From the NCBI RefSeq assembly GCF_003012795.1, contig NZ_PXYH01000010.1, forward strand, positions 1 to 64,000: a stretch of DNA of 64,000 nucleotides, given 5' to 3'. This stretch comes from Zobellella taiwanensis (GTDB lineage: Bacteria; Pseudomonadota; Gammaproteobacteria; Enterobacterales; Aeromonadaceae). The first letter of the stretch is position 1; each line of letters starts with the position of its first letter. The notes beneath the pieces are model-generated. The model worked only from the letters and a program-made list of their open reading frames with translations. It did no database searches and had not been told where the DNA came from. The position numbers and the translations under genes were made by a program. Shown here one piece after another: positions 17,292-28,383 of the stretch.

Positions 17292-18746
17292 TCACCAGCA
17301 GAGCACAGGTGTGACCGCTTTCTGAATGCTTTCGGGAATGCCGTTTGTAAGGTCGATTGGGGTGGCCTGACCACTGGGGAATACCACGCCAGAGCGGCGA
17401 AGAAAGTAGATAAGCTCCTCACCCGTGACAGCATAGTTAATGTTCTGAGGAAGGGTCCCTGTTGCCTGGGCAATGGCTGCCTCGGAAAGCCTTGCGCTGA
17501 TAACTCCTAAGATTTCCCCTTTTTTATTGAGTAATGGACCTCCACTATTACCTGGCTGTACTGGTGCGGTTATTGAGATAAATCGATGATTGTCACTATA
17601 GCCGGCCAAGGCACTAACATTCCCGGCGGTCAGGTTAAGTGATGTGCCGGTCAGCATGTAATAGGGGTAACCAAGAGCATAAACTTGCTCTCCCAATAGT
17701 GCCTTTCCAGTGATGGATAGAGGTAGCCAGTGACGAGAGCGGGTGGGGGAGTTTAATATAGCTAAGTCAATGTTTTTGTCGCTTGAAATTAAATCAAGTT
17801 TTACACCGTTGATGAGAGTAACCAAGGAGCATTGGTATACAACATGCTCTGCGGTCACCAGATCGGTGTTGTTGATGTAAAAGGCAGTGCCAATGCTGGT
17901 TGGTATGTTCTTATTATTTGGTGAGGGTTTGTAAGTGTTGCTTCCAGGAGGGCTTTCTGTTGGTGTGTTTTTTTCTCTTATCACAGTGAGGCCTTGTTTT
18001 ATTACTCTGTCGAGTAATGAGTTTTTTGGTATATCCCAGCTTCGAGGGGCCCCGTAATGAATGCTTGAGCTGATGGCGTGAAGCATATTGTGTTGTTCTT
18101 TGCTTGAGCTGATAAATATCGTATTCCATAATTGATGTATTTTATCTGTTCTCAAATAAAATACACGACCTTGATTGTTTGATACCTTGGTCACTAGACG
18201 GCTTGGTAGTCGAAGGGAGTAAGGTTCATCTGGTGATGCATGTTGTTTTTTTATGGTGTTATGAATATCAATTGCATTCTTATCTGAAGTGGTGAAGTGT
18301 TGGATTTTTAAATCACCATTCTTGGTGGACCACTCGGAAACAGAAGTCTTGTCGTTTCTTTCTTGATGTAGTAACCCCCAAGGGGCAGCAATGGACAAGT
18401 TTGCTTCAGGTATGTATTTATCATTCCATCCGGTTTCCTCATGGATTTGTACTATTTTCAATAAGAGAGTGAATGCATGATAGAATTGGACTCCGGTGTA
18501 ATCAGAGAACTCTCTTTTTGAGTAATCTTCCAACGCCATTTGGCTTCCTTTTCCCCAAATCCCATCTATTAGGCCGACATAGTGACCTTCTAGTGCTAGT
18601 CCGGTTTGAAGTAATCTTTTTTCGGCGGAGTTCATCTGTCTGGCATCAAACTCCATGAATAATAAATCGAAGTTATCAGTAAAGGCTTTAGGAGAGACCA
18701 ACAGCAAGGACAAGACGATCATGCCTGTTATAAGTACTGCCCGCAT
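17292..18746 (-). CDS. secreted trypsin-like serine protease with N-terminal peptidoglycan-binding-like domain
   Basis: A 484-residue exported protein. The first 21 residues form a signal peptide (MRAVLITGMIVLSLLLVSPKA). Residues about 37-80 resemble a peptidoglycan-binding_1 repeat (AEKRLLQTGLALEGHYVGLI, DGIWGKGSQMALEDYS). The C-terminal half is an S1/HtrA-like protease with His301 (LVTAEHVVYQC), Asp327 (KNIDLAIL) and Ser401 (QPGNSGGPLL); no PDZ domain follows. The middle (120-280) is unrecognised. Base composition is clearly AT-rich compared with its surroundings, and the gene lies between two copies of the tex 3' end, so it is a recent acquisition. Substrate unknown; a role in envelope stress or defence is possible. 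Confidence 0.8.
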   Translation of the reverse strand: MRAVLITGMIVLSLLLVSPKAFTDNFDLLFMEFDARQMNSAEKRLLQTGLALEGHYVGLIDGIWGKGSQMALEDYSKREFSDYTGVQFYHAFTLLLKIVQIHEETGWNDKYIPEANLSIAAPWGLLHQERNDKTSVSEWSTKNGDLKIQHFTTSDKNAIDIHNTIKKQHASPDEPYSLRLPSRLVTKVSNNQGRVFYLRTDKIHQLWNTIFISSSKEQHNMLHAISSSIHYGAPRSWDIPKNSLLDRVIKQGLTVIREKNTPTESPPGSNTYKPSPNNKNIPTSIGTAFYINNTDLVTAEHVVYQCSLVTLINGVKLDLISSDKNIDLAILNSPTRSRHWLPLSITGKALLGEQVYALGYPYYMLTGTSLNLTAGNVSALAGYSDNHRFISITAPVQPGNSGGPLLNKKGEILGVISARLSEAAIAQATGTLPQNINYAVTGEELIYFLRRSGVVFPSGQATPIDLTNGIPESIQKAVTPVLCW

Positions 18747-19020
18747 TGTAACCTCCCTGTTTAGGTCTTTTTATCGAGCAAACCAATACATATTGTAGGT
18801 AGAGCAGGCGTTGTTGAGCAAACTAGAGCCTAAAATGCCCGTCCCTAAAGGTCTCCGGAGGTTAAGTAACTGATCCTAATAGCGCTACATCGACCGGGTC
18901 CCGCATGCAGACACGCCGTGACAGTGCTCTGGGGGCTCCGTCGCGCTATCCCTGGTGCGGAGGGTCTCCAGTCGCTGCCGGTAGTGATCTCTACCATTCG
19001 AAACAGTTATTTAACTGTGA
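18747..19020 (+). other. intergenic stretch upstream of the protease
   Basis: This holds the upstream region of the protease gene (AT-rich near 18747-18840) and then a GC-rich stretch with no ORF I can support. Several short inverted repeats are visible (for example around 18970-19015) but no gene, tRNA or terminator is recognised. The boundary of the acquired segment probably lies here. Confidence 0.4.
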
Positions 19021-19154
19021 GGCGTTGTCGTGCTTTAAGGTAACGGTTGGTTGATAAATGACCGATTGTCGTGCAGGTTGAAGCGCGCGGCCAGATATCA
19101 GGACTGTGCCCCGGTTTATGGACCCCCGCCTTCGCGGGGGAGACAGTTTGTAAT

Positions 19155-19178
19155 GGCCCGGGTTGCCCCGGGCCTTTT
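19155..19178 (+). terminator. hairpin with T-tract beyond tex
   Basis: GGCCCGGG-TTGC-CCCGGGCC followed by TTTTT on the plus strand, ending at the tex stop. The T-run favours termination of plus-strand transcripts; the stem could also protect the tex mRNA end. The same hairpin is present in copy A at about 16731-16755. Confidence 0.65.
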
Positions 19179-19180
19179 TA

Positions 19181-21523
<2,343 letters not shown>

Positions 21524-21526
21524 AAT

Positions 21527-21870
21527 TCAGTCTTCGAAGGGGCTGTATCTAATGTGGTTGATGTACCACTCCCGGACGCCCGAGGGGGTGTTGACCCGCA
21601 CCTCGTCGTCCACCTGCTTGCCGATCAGCGCCCGGGCCATGGGCGAGTCGATGGTGATGTGGTTGTTTTTGGTGTCGATTTCGTCGGGGCCAACGATGCG
21701 GTAGCGCACCGTTTCGCCTGCTTCGTTTTCCAGCTCGACCCAGGCGCCGAAAAACACCTTGCCGTTCTGGCGCGGGTCGTGATCGACGATTTTCACCGCT
21801 TCCAGCCGCTTCATCAGGTAGCGGATGCGGCGGTCGATTTCCCGCAGCCGCTTCTTGCCGTAGATGTATT
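21527..21870 (-). pseudogene. greB: greB, 3' fragment left of the island
   Basis: This encodes the C-terminal 113 residues of a GreB transcript-cleavage factor, from YIYGKKRLREIDRRIRYL through FGAWVELENEAG to the end at HIRYSPFED. The reading frame has no start for the coiled-coil N-terminus: homology stops at the codon for the Tyr after SENAE, where AT-rich island sequence begins. The remaining 5' half is at 36972-37112 in the same orientation. Only a short product from the internal ATG at 21814 could be made, lacking the catalytic coiled-coil tip. Confidence 0.93.
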
Positions 21871-21973
21871 AGAACCCCTATATAATACATACTATTAGTT
21901 AGCATAGATAGCCTTTACCTTTGGTTTTTAGGTGCTACGCTTCATGAAGTAACCCTATAACAGATATACTAAT

Positions 21974-23302
21974 ATGAAGTATTCCTTGAAGCTAGCTGTA
22001 AGCTATACAGACACAGCAAGTGGAAACCGACATCAGTTACCAGCTGTCTACACTCGTAACGGGATCTTGATCTCGCATCTCCGTTATCTTGCTTGGTATT
22101 CAGAGAAAAGTGATTCTTGGAAAGAAAAATCCATTTTTTCAGTGAGACTGTTGATTGACTATATAGAGGCTACTTCTCGCTTCAAAAAAATAATAACTCT
22201 TTTGAAGAATTTCACTGAAGCTCTGGTGACAGGAACAATTGATTATGAAGCTTGCGATGATTCATTAGGTTTATTCTGGAAGCCAAGGAATTTGAGTGAT
22301 GCTAATACCATTCTTTTTCATATAACAGCGTACACCGATTTTCTAGCTCGACAAGATGAATATGAAGAGAGTCGTATAAACCCATTTAGGAATGCAAGCA
22401 GTTGGGAAGAACGCATGAACTGGTGTGCTTACTATCACAAGCAAGCCAATGTCTTTCTTAATCATTTATCTTCATATGCTGAAGCAAAAAAAGCAGCAGC
22501 TCGAAAACGTTTGATCTATACGCCAGCCCAGCTAGTGATAAGTAATGATAAAGCCGAGCGCTTTCCTGAAGATAAAATAGAAAGCCTGATTCATGATGGC
22601 TTTGTTTGTAAAGGGAGAGTTGACTATCGTTCTCAGGCTATGACTATGCTCCTTAATTATGGTGGTCTCAGGAAGAGTGAGCTTTTCCACATCTTTACTT
22701 CAGATATCACAATTCATCCAAATCATGAGGGTGAAGCTTTGGTCAGAGTCTATCATCCTTTATATGGACGATCACCAGATCCAAAGTATAAAAATAGATC
22801 TGAGTATTTGCGGTCTGAAACTGGTTATCAGCCAAGAAATCGATATCGTATAACAGAGCGTCTTTACTCTGGCTGGAAGAATCCTCTGATGACCAGTAAA
22901 GATGGATACTTCGAAGTTATATTCAACCCAACGTGCAAAGCAAAAGAATTTCTTATTGTATGGGTGAACTATCTCAAGTATCAAAGAGTTGAACCAAGTG
23001 ATAATCACCCGTTTGCCTTTACTAATGACCGGGGTGAACCTGATACATTAAAAAACTTTCAGCGCCGACATAAACGTGCTGTAGAGCGCATCGGGTTGGA
23101 TTATAAGAAAGAGTTAGGTACAACAGAGCATGGTCATCGACATGCATATGGTTATCGTGGCAGGAAGTTAGGGCTAAGCCAGGTTGAACTGCAGAAGGCG
23201 ATGCACCATAAGAGTCCTAATTCCTGTTTGGTTTACATAAAGCCTACCAGTGACGATATAAGAACAGAAATGAGAGAGTCTGAAAATGAGCTCAAGCAAT
23301 AG
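21974..23302 (+). CDS. gmtY: tyrosine recombinase, GmtY-like
   Basis: A 442-residue site-specific recombinase. Catalytic residues are visible in the C-terminal half: Arg233 (GGLRKSELF), His386-x-x-Arg389 (EHGHRHAYGYRG), His411/412 (AMHHKSPNS) and the nucleophile Tyr421 (VYIKP). The N-terminal 200 residues are the presumed DNA-binding arm. It is the first gene of the island and overlaps gmtZ by 17 bp, showing translational coupling. Size and order match the first gene of the Gamma-Mobile-Trio; the family name is from memory. It should act with GmtZ in excision and integration at greB. Confidence 0.8.
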   Translation: MKYSLKLAVSYTDTASGNRHQLPAVYTRNGILISHLRYLAWYSEKSDSWKEKSIFSVRLLIDYIEATSRFKKIITLLKNFTEALVTGTIDYEACDDSLGLFWKPRNLSDANTILFHITAYTDFLARQDEYEESRINPFRNASSWEERMNWCAYYHKQANVFLNHLSSYAEAKKAAARKRLIYTPAQLVISNDKAERFPEDKIESLIHDGFVCKGRVDYRSQAMTMLLNYGGLRKSELFHIFTSDITIHPNHEGEALVRVYHPLYGRSPDPKYKNRSEYLRSETGYQPRNRYRITERLYSGWKNPLMTSKDGYFEVIFNPTCKAKEFLIVWVNYLKYQRVEPSDNHPFAFTNDRGEPDTLKNFQRRHKRAVERIGLDYKKELGTTEHGHRHAYGYRGRKLGLSQVELQKAMHHKSPNSCLVYIKPTSDDIRTEMRESENELKQ

Positions 23303-26027
23303 GAAAAATTACAATATACCCTCCATTAGTGCATCTAGTTTGGAAGAGCTAAAAGCTATTTGTAAGAAACATGGTATAAAAAACTCCGTTGATTATAGGC
23401 AGCGTTATAAAGATATCCCTAGTCTTCCAGCCCACCCCGAAAGGCTGTTCCGTGATGAGTGGACCAGTTACTCTGAATTTTTTGATCTGCCTAAGATTAA
23501 AAAGTATGATGATTTAAAGGAAGAAGTGCAGGAAAGGGAAATTAAATCAAAGCGAGAGTATATATCTTGGGTTAATTCATTAAAAGATCCTTCTTATCCT
23601 AGAGCACCTGAGACTTTTTATGAAGAATGGGAGAGCTGGTATGATTTTTGTGGTAAAGAAAAGCCATTTAAGCCAGAGTACATATCAGAACCCTTTAAGT
23701 TATGGGGTGAAAAGATAAAGGAGTTTATGAAGCAAGCACATGGTGGTGGATCTAAAATAAATCATCTTTGTCGCTTTGTAAGATTTTATATTGAAAAGCA
23801 TGATAAAAGTACTTCGCCACAAAGCTTTCTCACAAAAGAAAAGGTTAATATTCGTCCATTTAGAGAAGAGTTGAAAAAGTTACCTACTGATAATTATCGT
23901 AGAAACATCATCATGGCTGTTAATGAGTTTATGAACTTTGTTATCAGTAACGATTTAACTGATGAAGATGAAGAAACAGGTGAAGTAGTGCGCGTTATGA
24001 ATGCACGAAACCCGTTTCAGTTATTGCTTGAAGATAAAAGTGTCACTGCACCTGTTAGAAGTGAGACAACAAAGCCCTGTTTGCAATATTATTTTGTTAG
24101 AAAAGCTCAAGAATGGATTATTCCAGAAAAAGCGAGGCATTTTGGAGACCTGAAACACTTGCAGAAGTTTGACGCTGATTGGGTGAAGATAACACCTGAT
24201 CTAGTAGATTACTCTGATCCTGACTGTGTTGTGAGAAAACAAGGAAGTCAATATTATTTATGGTGTCCAATAGACTGGGTTCATACTTATGCTCTTACTA
24301 AGGTACCTTTGAGAGGTCGGCAAATTGCTTATAATGATTCCGGTGAAGGGGACAAAGAAATCGCTGACTTGGATCAGTCTGGAAAGTTGTTTTGGGTGAA
24401 AAATACCAGTCCAATGGCGGGCATGACGAAATCTCAATCTTTTATTAAAAAACTACCAGATGGTCATATGGGGATGTATGTTACTACCAACAAAACCAGC
24501 AACGGTGGTGTGGGGTACTCTATCCCTTGGATGCCAGAGGACCTTGCTTATTGGCTTGTGAAACTTCGTAAGTGGCAACAAAAATACAACCCGATTAATG
24601 GAGCTACCCCTTGGACTAAATGCATTCGAACTAACCTAAATGAGTCACAGCTTAAGAGTAAAGGAGTTAACTGCTTTCTGTTCAGAGCATTCGGTGATGT
24701 TGAACCAAAAAATCCAGGGTTAGCGCTTACTATGCGTTTGGCCGCCACTCTATATCATGTTCAGCCTTCCAGTTTAAAGCTGGCTGAGTTGAGCGGAAAT
24801 GATTATGGACTTTCAAATTATAAGTCTAAATATACCCCACACTCCATGCGAGTAAGTCTGATTACAGCTTATATTATGGAAATGGGAATGCCAGTAGAGA
24901 TTGTCATGAAGGTGGTTGGTCACTCATCTATCGTCATGTCTATTTACTATTGCAAAGTTACTCAAAGAGATATTCGAAAGCGGTTTGAGGCTGCTGAGAA
25001 AAAAGCTCTAAAGACTCAGGCAGAGGCGACTCAAGCAGAGATTGAGCAGAATAATATAGAGTCAGTAAAGAATCAGTTGGTTGGCAATAATCAAGAATTG
25101 CTCCAATCACTTACTAATGATGTACCAGCAGGGAACTATGTCTTTAGAGACTATGGAATCTGTCCATTTGCTGCATCTCGCTGTGATGATGGCGGAGAAG
25201 AAATTGGGGCAAGCAAAGTGCGCAGTCCGGTATCTTCTGGATATTTAGGTTTTCAAAACTGTTTGCGTTGTCGGCATTTTATTACTGGACCAGTGTTCAT
25301 AGGTGGTTTGCTATCGATTACCAATGAAATACTGTTAGAAGCAAATGACCAGTCTGATAATTGTCAAAGCTTGCAGAATGACATCGATTTTATTAATTCA
25401 GAGTTGAGAGATCTTGATAGACTTGAGTATATTTCTAACCTAAAAAAGGAAGACTTTGATGTCAGCAAAAGAAAGCCTCTTGAGTTTAAGTTGAGGAAAT
25501 TAGAGTCAGAATATGAAAGTGCAGCAAAAAAAATGGATATGCTTTTGTGTGATCTTCAAGCAGCTTATAAACTGATACAATTGTCACAGTCGATAACTAA
25601 TGGTCAGCTAAGCACTGATGACTCTAATTTAGCTCTTATAAAAATGTCTGATTCAGAAATTCAGATCGAGATTGAAGATGGCTCTAATTTCCAACAGCTT
25701 CATGAAATATGTGAAAATGCAACCATTTATGAAAGCTGTAATGCATCACGGGCCATCATTCCTAGATCTCAGTTAATTGATAGAATGGCAAGCTTTAATG
25801 ATCTTGCTCCACGCCTTTTTTTACTTTCAAAAGAGGAACAGCTTAAAGTGGGCAACCAACTGGTATCTTTGTTCAAGTCACGTCTGAAAACTTGGGAGAA
25901 AGTTAATAAACTTATTGATGGGCAGCTTAAACTTTCTGATTTAGTTGGTCCGGAAAAAATAGAACCTTCTGAAATTGAGCTAATCAGTAAGGAGTCAAAC
26001 TCAGTTATACTTTTAGGAGGTGCGTAA
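23286..26027 (+). CDS. gmtZ: large tyrosine recombinase/integrase, GmtZ-like
   Basis: A 913-residue protein. The recombinase domain lies in the middle: Arg in VPLRGRQIAYND (about 345), His-x-x-Arg in TPHSMRVSLITAY (about 519-522), GHSS (about 545) and Tyr in MSIYYCKVT (about 555). Downstream is a probable zinc-binding cluster, CPFAASRC then CLRCRH (about 627-665), and a helical C-terminal third. The N-terminal 250 residues repeat short W/Y-rich units (DEWTSYSEFFDLP, EEWESWYDFCG). It is much longer than ordinary integrases, which fits GmtZ. The stop overlaps the start of gmtX (TAATGA). Confidence 0.8.
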   Translation: MSSSNRKNYNIPSISASSLEELKAICKKHGIKNSVDYRQRYKDIPSLPAHPERLFRDEWTSYSEFFDLPKIKKYDDLKEEVQEREIKSKREYISWVNSLKDPSYPRAPETFYEEWESWYDFCGKEKPFKPEYISEPFKLWGEKIKEFMKQAHGGGSKINHLCRFVRFYIEKHDKSTSPQSFLTKEKVNIRPFREELKKLPTDNYRRNIIMAVNEFMNFVISNDLTDEDEETGEVVRVMNARNPFQLLLEDKSVTAPVRSETTKPCLQYYFVRKAQEWIIPEKARHFGDLKHLQKFDADWVKITPDLVDYSDPDCVVRKQGSQYYLWCPIDWVHTYALTKVPLRGRQIAYNDSGEGDKEIADLDQSGKLFWVKNTSPMAGMTKSQSFIKKLPDGHMGMYVTTNKTSNGGVGYSIPWMPEDLAYWLVKLRKWQQKYNPINGATPWTKCIRTNLNESQLKSKGVNCFLFRAFGDVEPKNPGLALTMRLAATLYHVQPSSLKLAELSGNDYGLSNYKSKYTPHSMRVSLITAYIMEMGMPVEIVMKVVGHSSIVMSIYYCKVTQRDIRKRFEAAEKKALKTQAEATQAEIEQNNIESVKNQLVGNNQELLQSLTNDVPAGNYVFRDYGICPFAASRCDDGGEEIGASKVRSPVSSGYLGFQNCLRCRHFITGPVFIGGLLSITNEILLEANDQSDNCQSLQNDIDFINSELRDLDRLEYISNLKKEDFDVSKRKPLEFKLRKLESEYESAAKKMDMLLCDLQAAYKLIQLSQSITNGQLSTDDSNLALIKMSDSEIQIEIEDGSNFQQLHEICENATIYESCNASRAIIPRSQLIDRMASFNDLAPRLFLLSKEEQLKVGNQLVSLFKSRLKTWEKVNKLIDGQLKLSDLVGPEKIEPSEIELISKESNSVILLGGA

Positions 26028-26632
26028 TGAAACCAGAAATTTTATTGGAAAGGCTTAAGGAAAGTGCCACGCCAAAAGCATGTAAAACACTTGATATCAT
26101 TTATGAAATCTGTGTGGAGCAAGAGAAAAGAGAGGTTTATGACTTTTCCGTAGCAACTATAGCTCGACTTGGCTATAAAAGAGGTGTGCCTAAAGCTCAG
26201 AGTTTACGTAATAAAACAGGAGAGAGCTACAGAGCTTTACTCCGTTCCTTTGAAGAGTACCACCATAACAAAAAAAATAATGTAGTATCTAAGAAGGAAG
26301 ATGACTGGATTGAAGAGATCCAGAACCCAAAACATAAATTGCTTGTTCGAATGCAAGCATCTGAGTTAGCTGCAGCAAATAAAAAGCTTCGCGAATTTAA
26401 CCCGCCTGGTACACGTATTGAAGTAAGAGATTACCAAAATGAGAAGTTGGATGAAGATTCAGCGTTATCCAGCTTGGAACGTCGTGCTCTTGAATATATA
26501 ATTTCGGAAGAGTTTCTTGGTAAGTGGGACTTTTCTATTTCAGAGTTTGGAGAGGTGGTAGATAGTTCTGGAGCCGTAGTTCTCCGTGCAGCTACTATTG
26601 ATGCTGTGAAAAAAGCTCTCATTAATCTATAG
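26027..26632 (+). CDS. gmtX: third gene of the mobile trio, GmtX-like
   Basis: A 201-residue protein without recombinase motifs. The N-terminus (KACKTLDIIYEICVEQEKRE, DFSVATIARLGYKRGVPKAQ) looks like a DNA-binding helical segment of the sort found in accessory transposition proteins; a charged middle and a C-terminal alpha/beta region follow. Its ATG overlaps the gmtZ stop, so all three trio genes are translationally coupled. Function unknown; probably an accessory factor for element movement. Confidence 0.72.
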   Translation: MKPEILLERLKESATPKACKTLDIIYEICVEQEKREVYDFSVATIARLGYKRGVPKAQSLRNKTGESYRALLRSFEEYHHNKKNNVVSKKEDDWIEEIQNPKHKLLVRMQASELAAANKKLREFNPPGTRIEVRDYQNEKLDEDSALSSLERRALEYIISEEFLGKWDFSISEFGEVVDSSGAVVLRAATIDAVKKALINL

Positions 26633-26638
26633 GTGATC

Positions 26639-27115
26639 ATGAATACCAATATTATCACGCCAGAAGGTTACGCTAAGCTGGAAAGAGAACTCAACCAGCT
26701 TTGGCGAGAGGAACGGCCGGAAGTTACTAAGAAAGTGCAGTGGGCCGCAAGTTTGGGCGATCGCTCTGAGAATGCAGATTATCAATATAACAAGAAAAGA
26801 CTGAGGGAAATTGACCGGCGGGTAAGGTTCATTAAGAAAAGATTAGAGGTTCTACGTGTCATTGAGTATAACCCTACTCAAGAAGGTAAAGCATATTTTG
26901 GAGCATGGGTTACCTTGGTTGATGATGATGATAAAACCTTAACATTTAGAATTGTTGGGCCCGACGAAATCTACGGCAGAAAAGATTATGCCTCAGTTAA
27001 CGCCCCCATCGTCAGAGCTTGTCTTGGGAAGGCTGTCGGTGATGAGGTCGTGGTTAGAACTCCTGAAGGCAGCAAAGAGTGGGAAGTTGAAGCTATCAGC
27101 TACAGAGCGGGATGA
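26639..27115 (+). CDS. greB: complete GreB carried by the island
   Basis: A 158-residue full-length GreB (rescues backtracked RNA polymerase by transcript cleavage). It has the coiled coil with the acidic tip in GDRSENADYQYN, then RLREIDRRVRFIKKRLEVL, and the C-terminal FKBP-like domain with FGAWVTLVDDDD and IVGPDEIYGRKDY. The start is the ATG at 26639; a GTG two codons upstream is in frame. It begins 6 bp after gmtX, so it belongs to the trio transcription unit. It is AT-rich and differs from the host greB at most synonymous positions around the insertion point, so it is an independent homologue that likely replaces the broken gene. Confidence 0.93.
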   Translation: MNTNIITPEGYAKLERELNQLWREERPEVTKKVQWAASLGDRSENADYQYNKKRLREIDRRVRFIKKRLEVLRVIEYNPTQEGKAYFGAWVTLVDDDDKTLTFRIVGPDEIYGRKDYASVNAPIVRACLGKAVGDEVVVRTPEGSKEWEVEAISYRAG

Positions 27116-27201
27116 AACTTTGTTAATAAAGTTGAATGGGTGATTGAGTAATGTACTGCTCGATAAAGTAAACCAATCAATTAAATAGAAAGAAAAAGAT
27201 A

Positions 27202-28383
27202 ATGCTGAAACAAGTATTTGATAAAAATCAACTTGCTAAAATTCTTACACCGCAAGATGTAAGAAAGTGGAGGCTGTTGTCGAGCAATGATAATGTCGAT
27301 GTGGCGATAGGTGATATTGTAAGTCACTGGAATAAGCACAACCTGAAATTACTGCCATTTGAAAAGAAGATAGTAAAAAGGAAGTCTGTTTTTAGTCCTT
27401 CTATAGTAGAAGATGACTTATCTATTAGGTTGCTCGATAGATTTATCCGAAGGATTTATAAAGTTAGACAATCAGATCGTAATAGGATAGTAAGACAACT
27501 TATTTCTCTCCTAAAAGATTCTGGAAATTATCATGTCCTGAGGTTGGATATCAAGGATTGCTATGAAGATATCAAGCTAAATAGACTAATTAATAAGTTT
27601 GATAATGACTTGATTTTAGCTCCAGAATGTATGCAACTACTTAATCAGATTCATAGTCATCTCCAAGAAATTCATAATGTAGATGGTTTACCCAGAGGGC
27701 TAGCTATCAGCCCGACACTGGCCGAACTGTATTTGGAATTATTGGATAATAATATAGCATCCCACAAGAGTGTTATTTATAGTGCCAGATATGTTGATGA
27801 TATAATTATATTAGTGCCTCAAGGGAAGGAGGTGGATGTCGAAAAGTATGTCAAATCTCTTACAGAAGATCTGGGCTTAAGTATAAATAAAAGTCCTGGT
27901 AAATACTATAGTGGTCATTCGAGTACAGCATCTTTCGACTATTTAGGTTATTCAATAAAGGTTTCTTCTGTAAAGAATAAGCCAAACAAAGTAAATGTTG
28001 AAATTTCGACATCTAAACTTAACAAAATAAAATCTAGAATAATAAAAGGATTTTGTGATCATAAGAAACAAAAAAATATAAACCTTCTAAAGAAGCGGCT
28101 TGAATATCTATCAATGCTAAAAATCGTAAAAAAAGGAAATAATGGAAATTTACTGGGTGGAATCGCTCATAACTATCAGTATGTCACAAATGATTTCGAA
28201 TGCCTAAAAGGCATCGATGGCTTTCTTTGTTGTCAGATTAACTCCCCTCGTTTTGGATTGAGTGCTGAAGAGCGTGATAAAATAAGAAAAATATCAGTGT
28301 ATGGAAATGTAAAGAATAAAAAGGTTGGGAACTTTAGCAAAAGCCAGACAGTTAGAATTATGCGGGTGTGGAAAGATGTCTAG
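27202..28383 (+). CDS. drt3a: antiviral reverse transcriptase, DRT3 first subunit (Drt3a-like)
   Basis: A 393-residue reverse transcriptase. RT motifs in order: LRLDIKDCYEDI with Asp116, GLPRGLAISPTLAELYLE (162-179), SARYVDDIIIL with the YVDD box at 197-200, GLSINKSPGK and FDYLGYSI. There is no maturase, endonuclease or primase domain, and no retron-type msr/msd was seen upstream in the 86-bp gap. Size, motifs and the following gene fit the UG3 protein of DRT type 3 defence systems. It overlaps the next gene by 8 bp. Because its partner is cut short, the system is probably inactive. Confidence 0.75.
   Translation: MLKQVFDKNQLAKILTPQDVRKWRLLSSNDNVDVAIGDIVSHWNKHNLKLLPFEKKIVKRKSVFSPSIVEDDLSIRLLDRFIRRIYKVRQSDRNRIVRQLISLLKDSGNYHVLRLDIKDCYEDIKLNRLINKFDNDLILAPECMQLLNQIHSHLQEIHNVDGLPRGLAISPTLAELYLELLDNNIASHKSVIYSARYVDDIIILVPQGKEVDVEKYVKSLTEDLGLSINKSPGKYYSGHSSTASFDYLGYSIKVSSVKNKPNKVNVEISTSKLNKIKSRIIKGFCDHKKQKNINLLKKRLEYLSMLKIVKKGNNGNLLGGIAHNYQYVTNDFECLKGIDGFLCCQINSPRFGLSAEERDKIRKISVYGNVKNKKVGNFSKSQTVRIMRVWKDV

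Noticed and set aside
18830-18900. Possible rRNA 3'-end or attachment-site fragment (GAGGTTAAGTAACTGATCCTAAT-like stretch)
   Set aside because: Only loosely resembles the end of 23S rRNA and could not be aligned convincingly by eye.
21974-26632. Classing the three genes as a recombinase-in-trio (RIT) element or Tn554 relative
   Set aside because: RIT elements have three tyrosine recombinases of ordinary size; here only two are recombinases, one is over 900 residues, and the third has no such motifs.
26639-27115. Island greB as a simple duplication of the host gene
   Set aside because: It differs in composition and at most synonymous sites and shares operon structure with gmtX, so it is a separate homologue.
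27202-28383. Reading the RT as a retron or group II intron reverse transcriptase
   Set aside because: No msr/msd-like inverted repeats were seen upstream, no maturase or HNH domain follows, and the coupled downstream gene fits DRT3 better.
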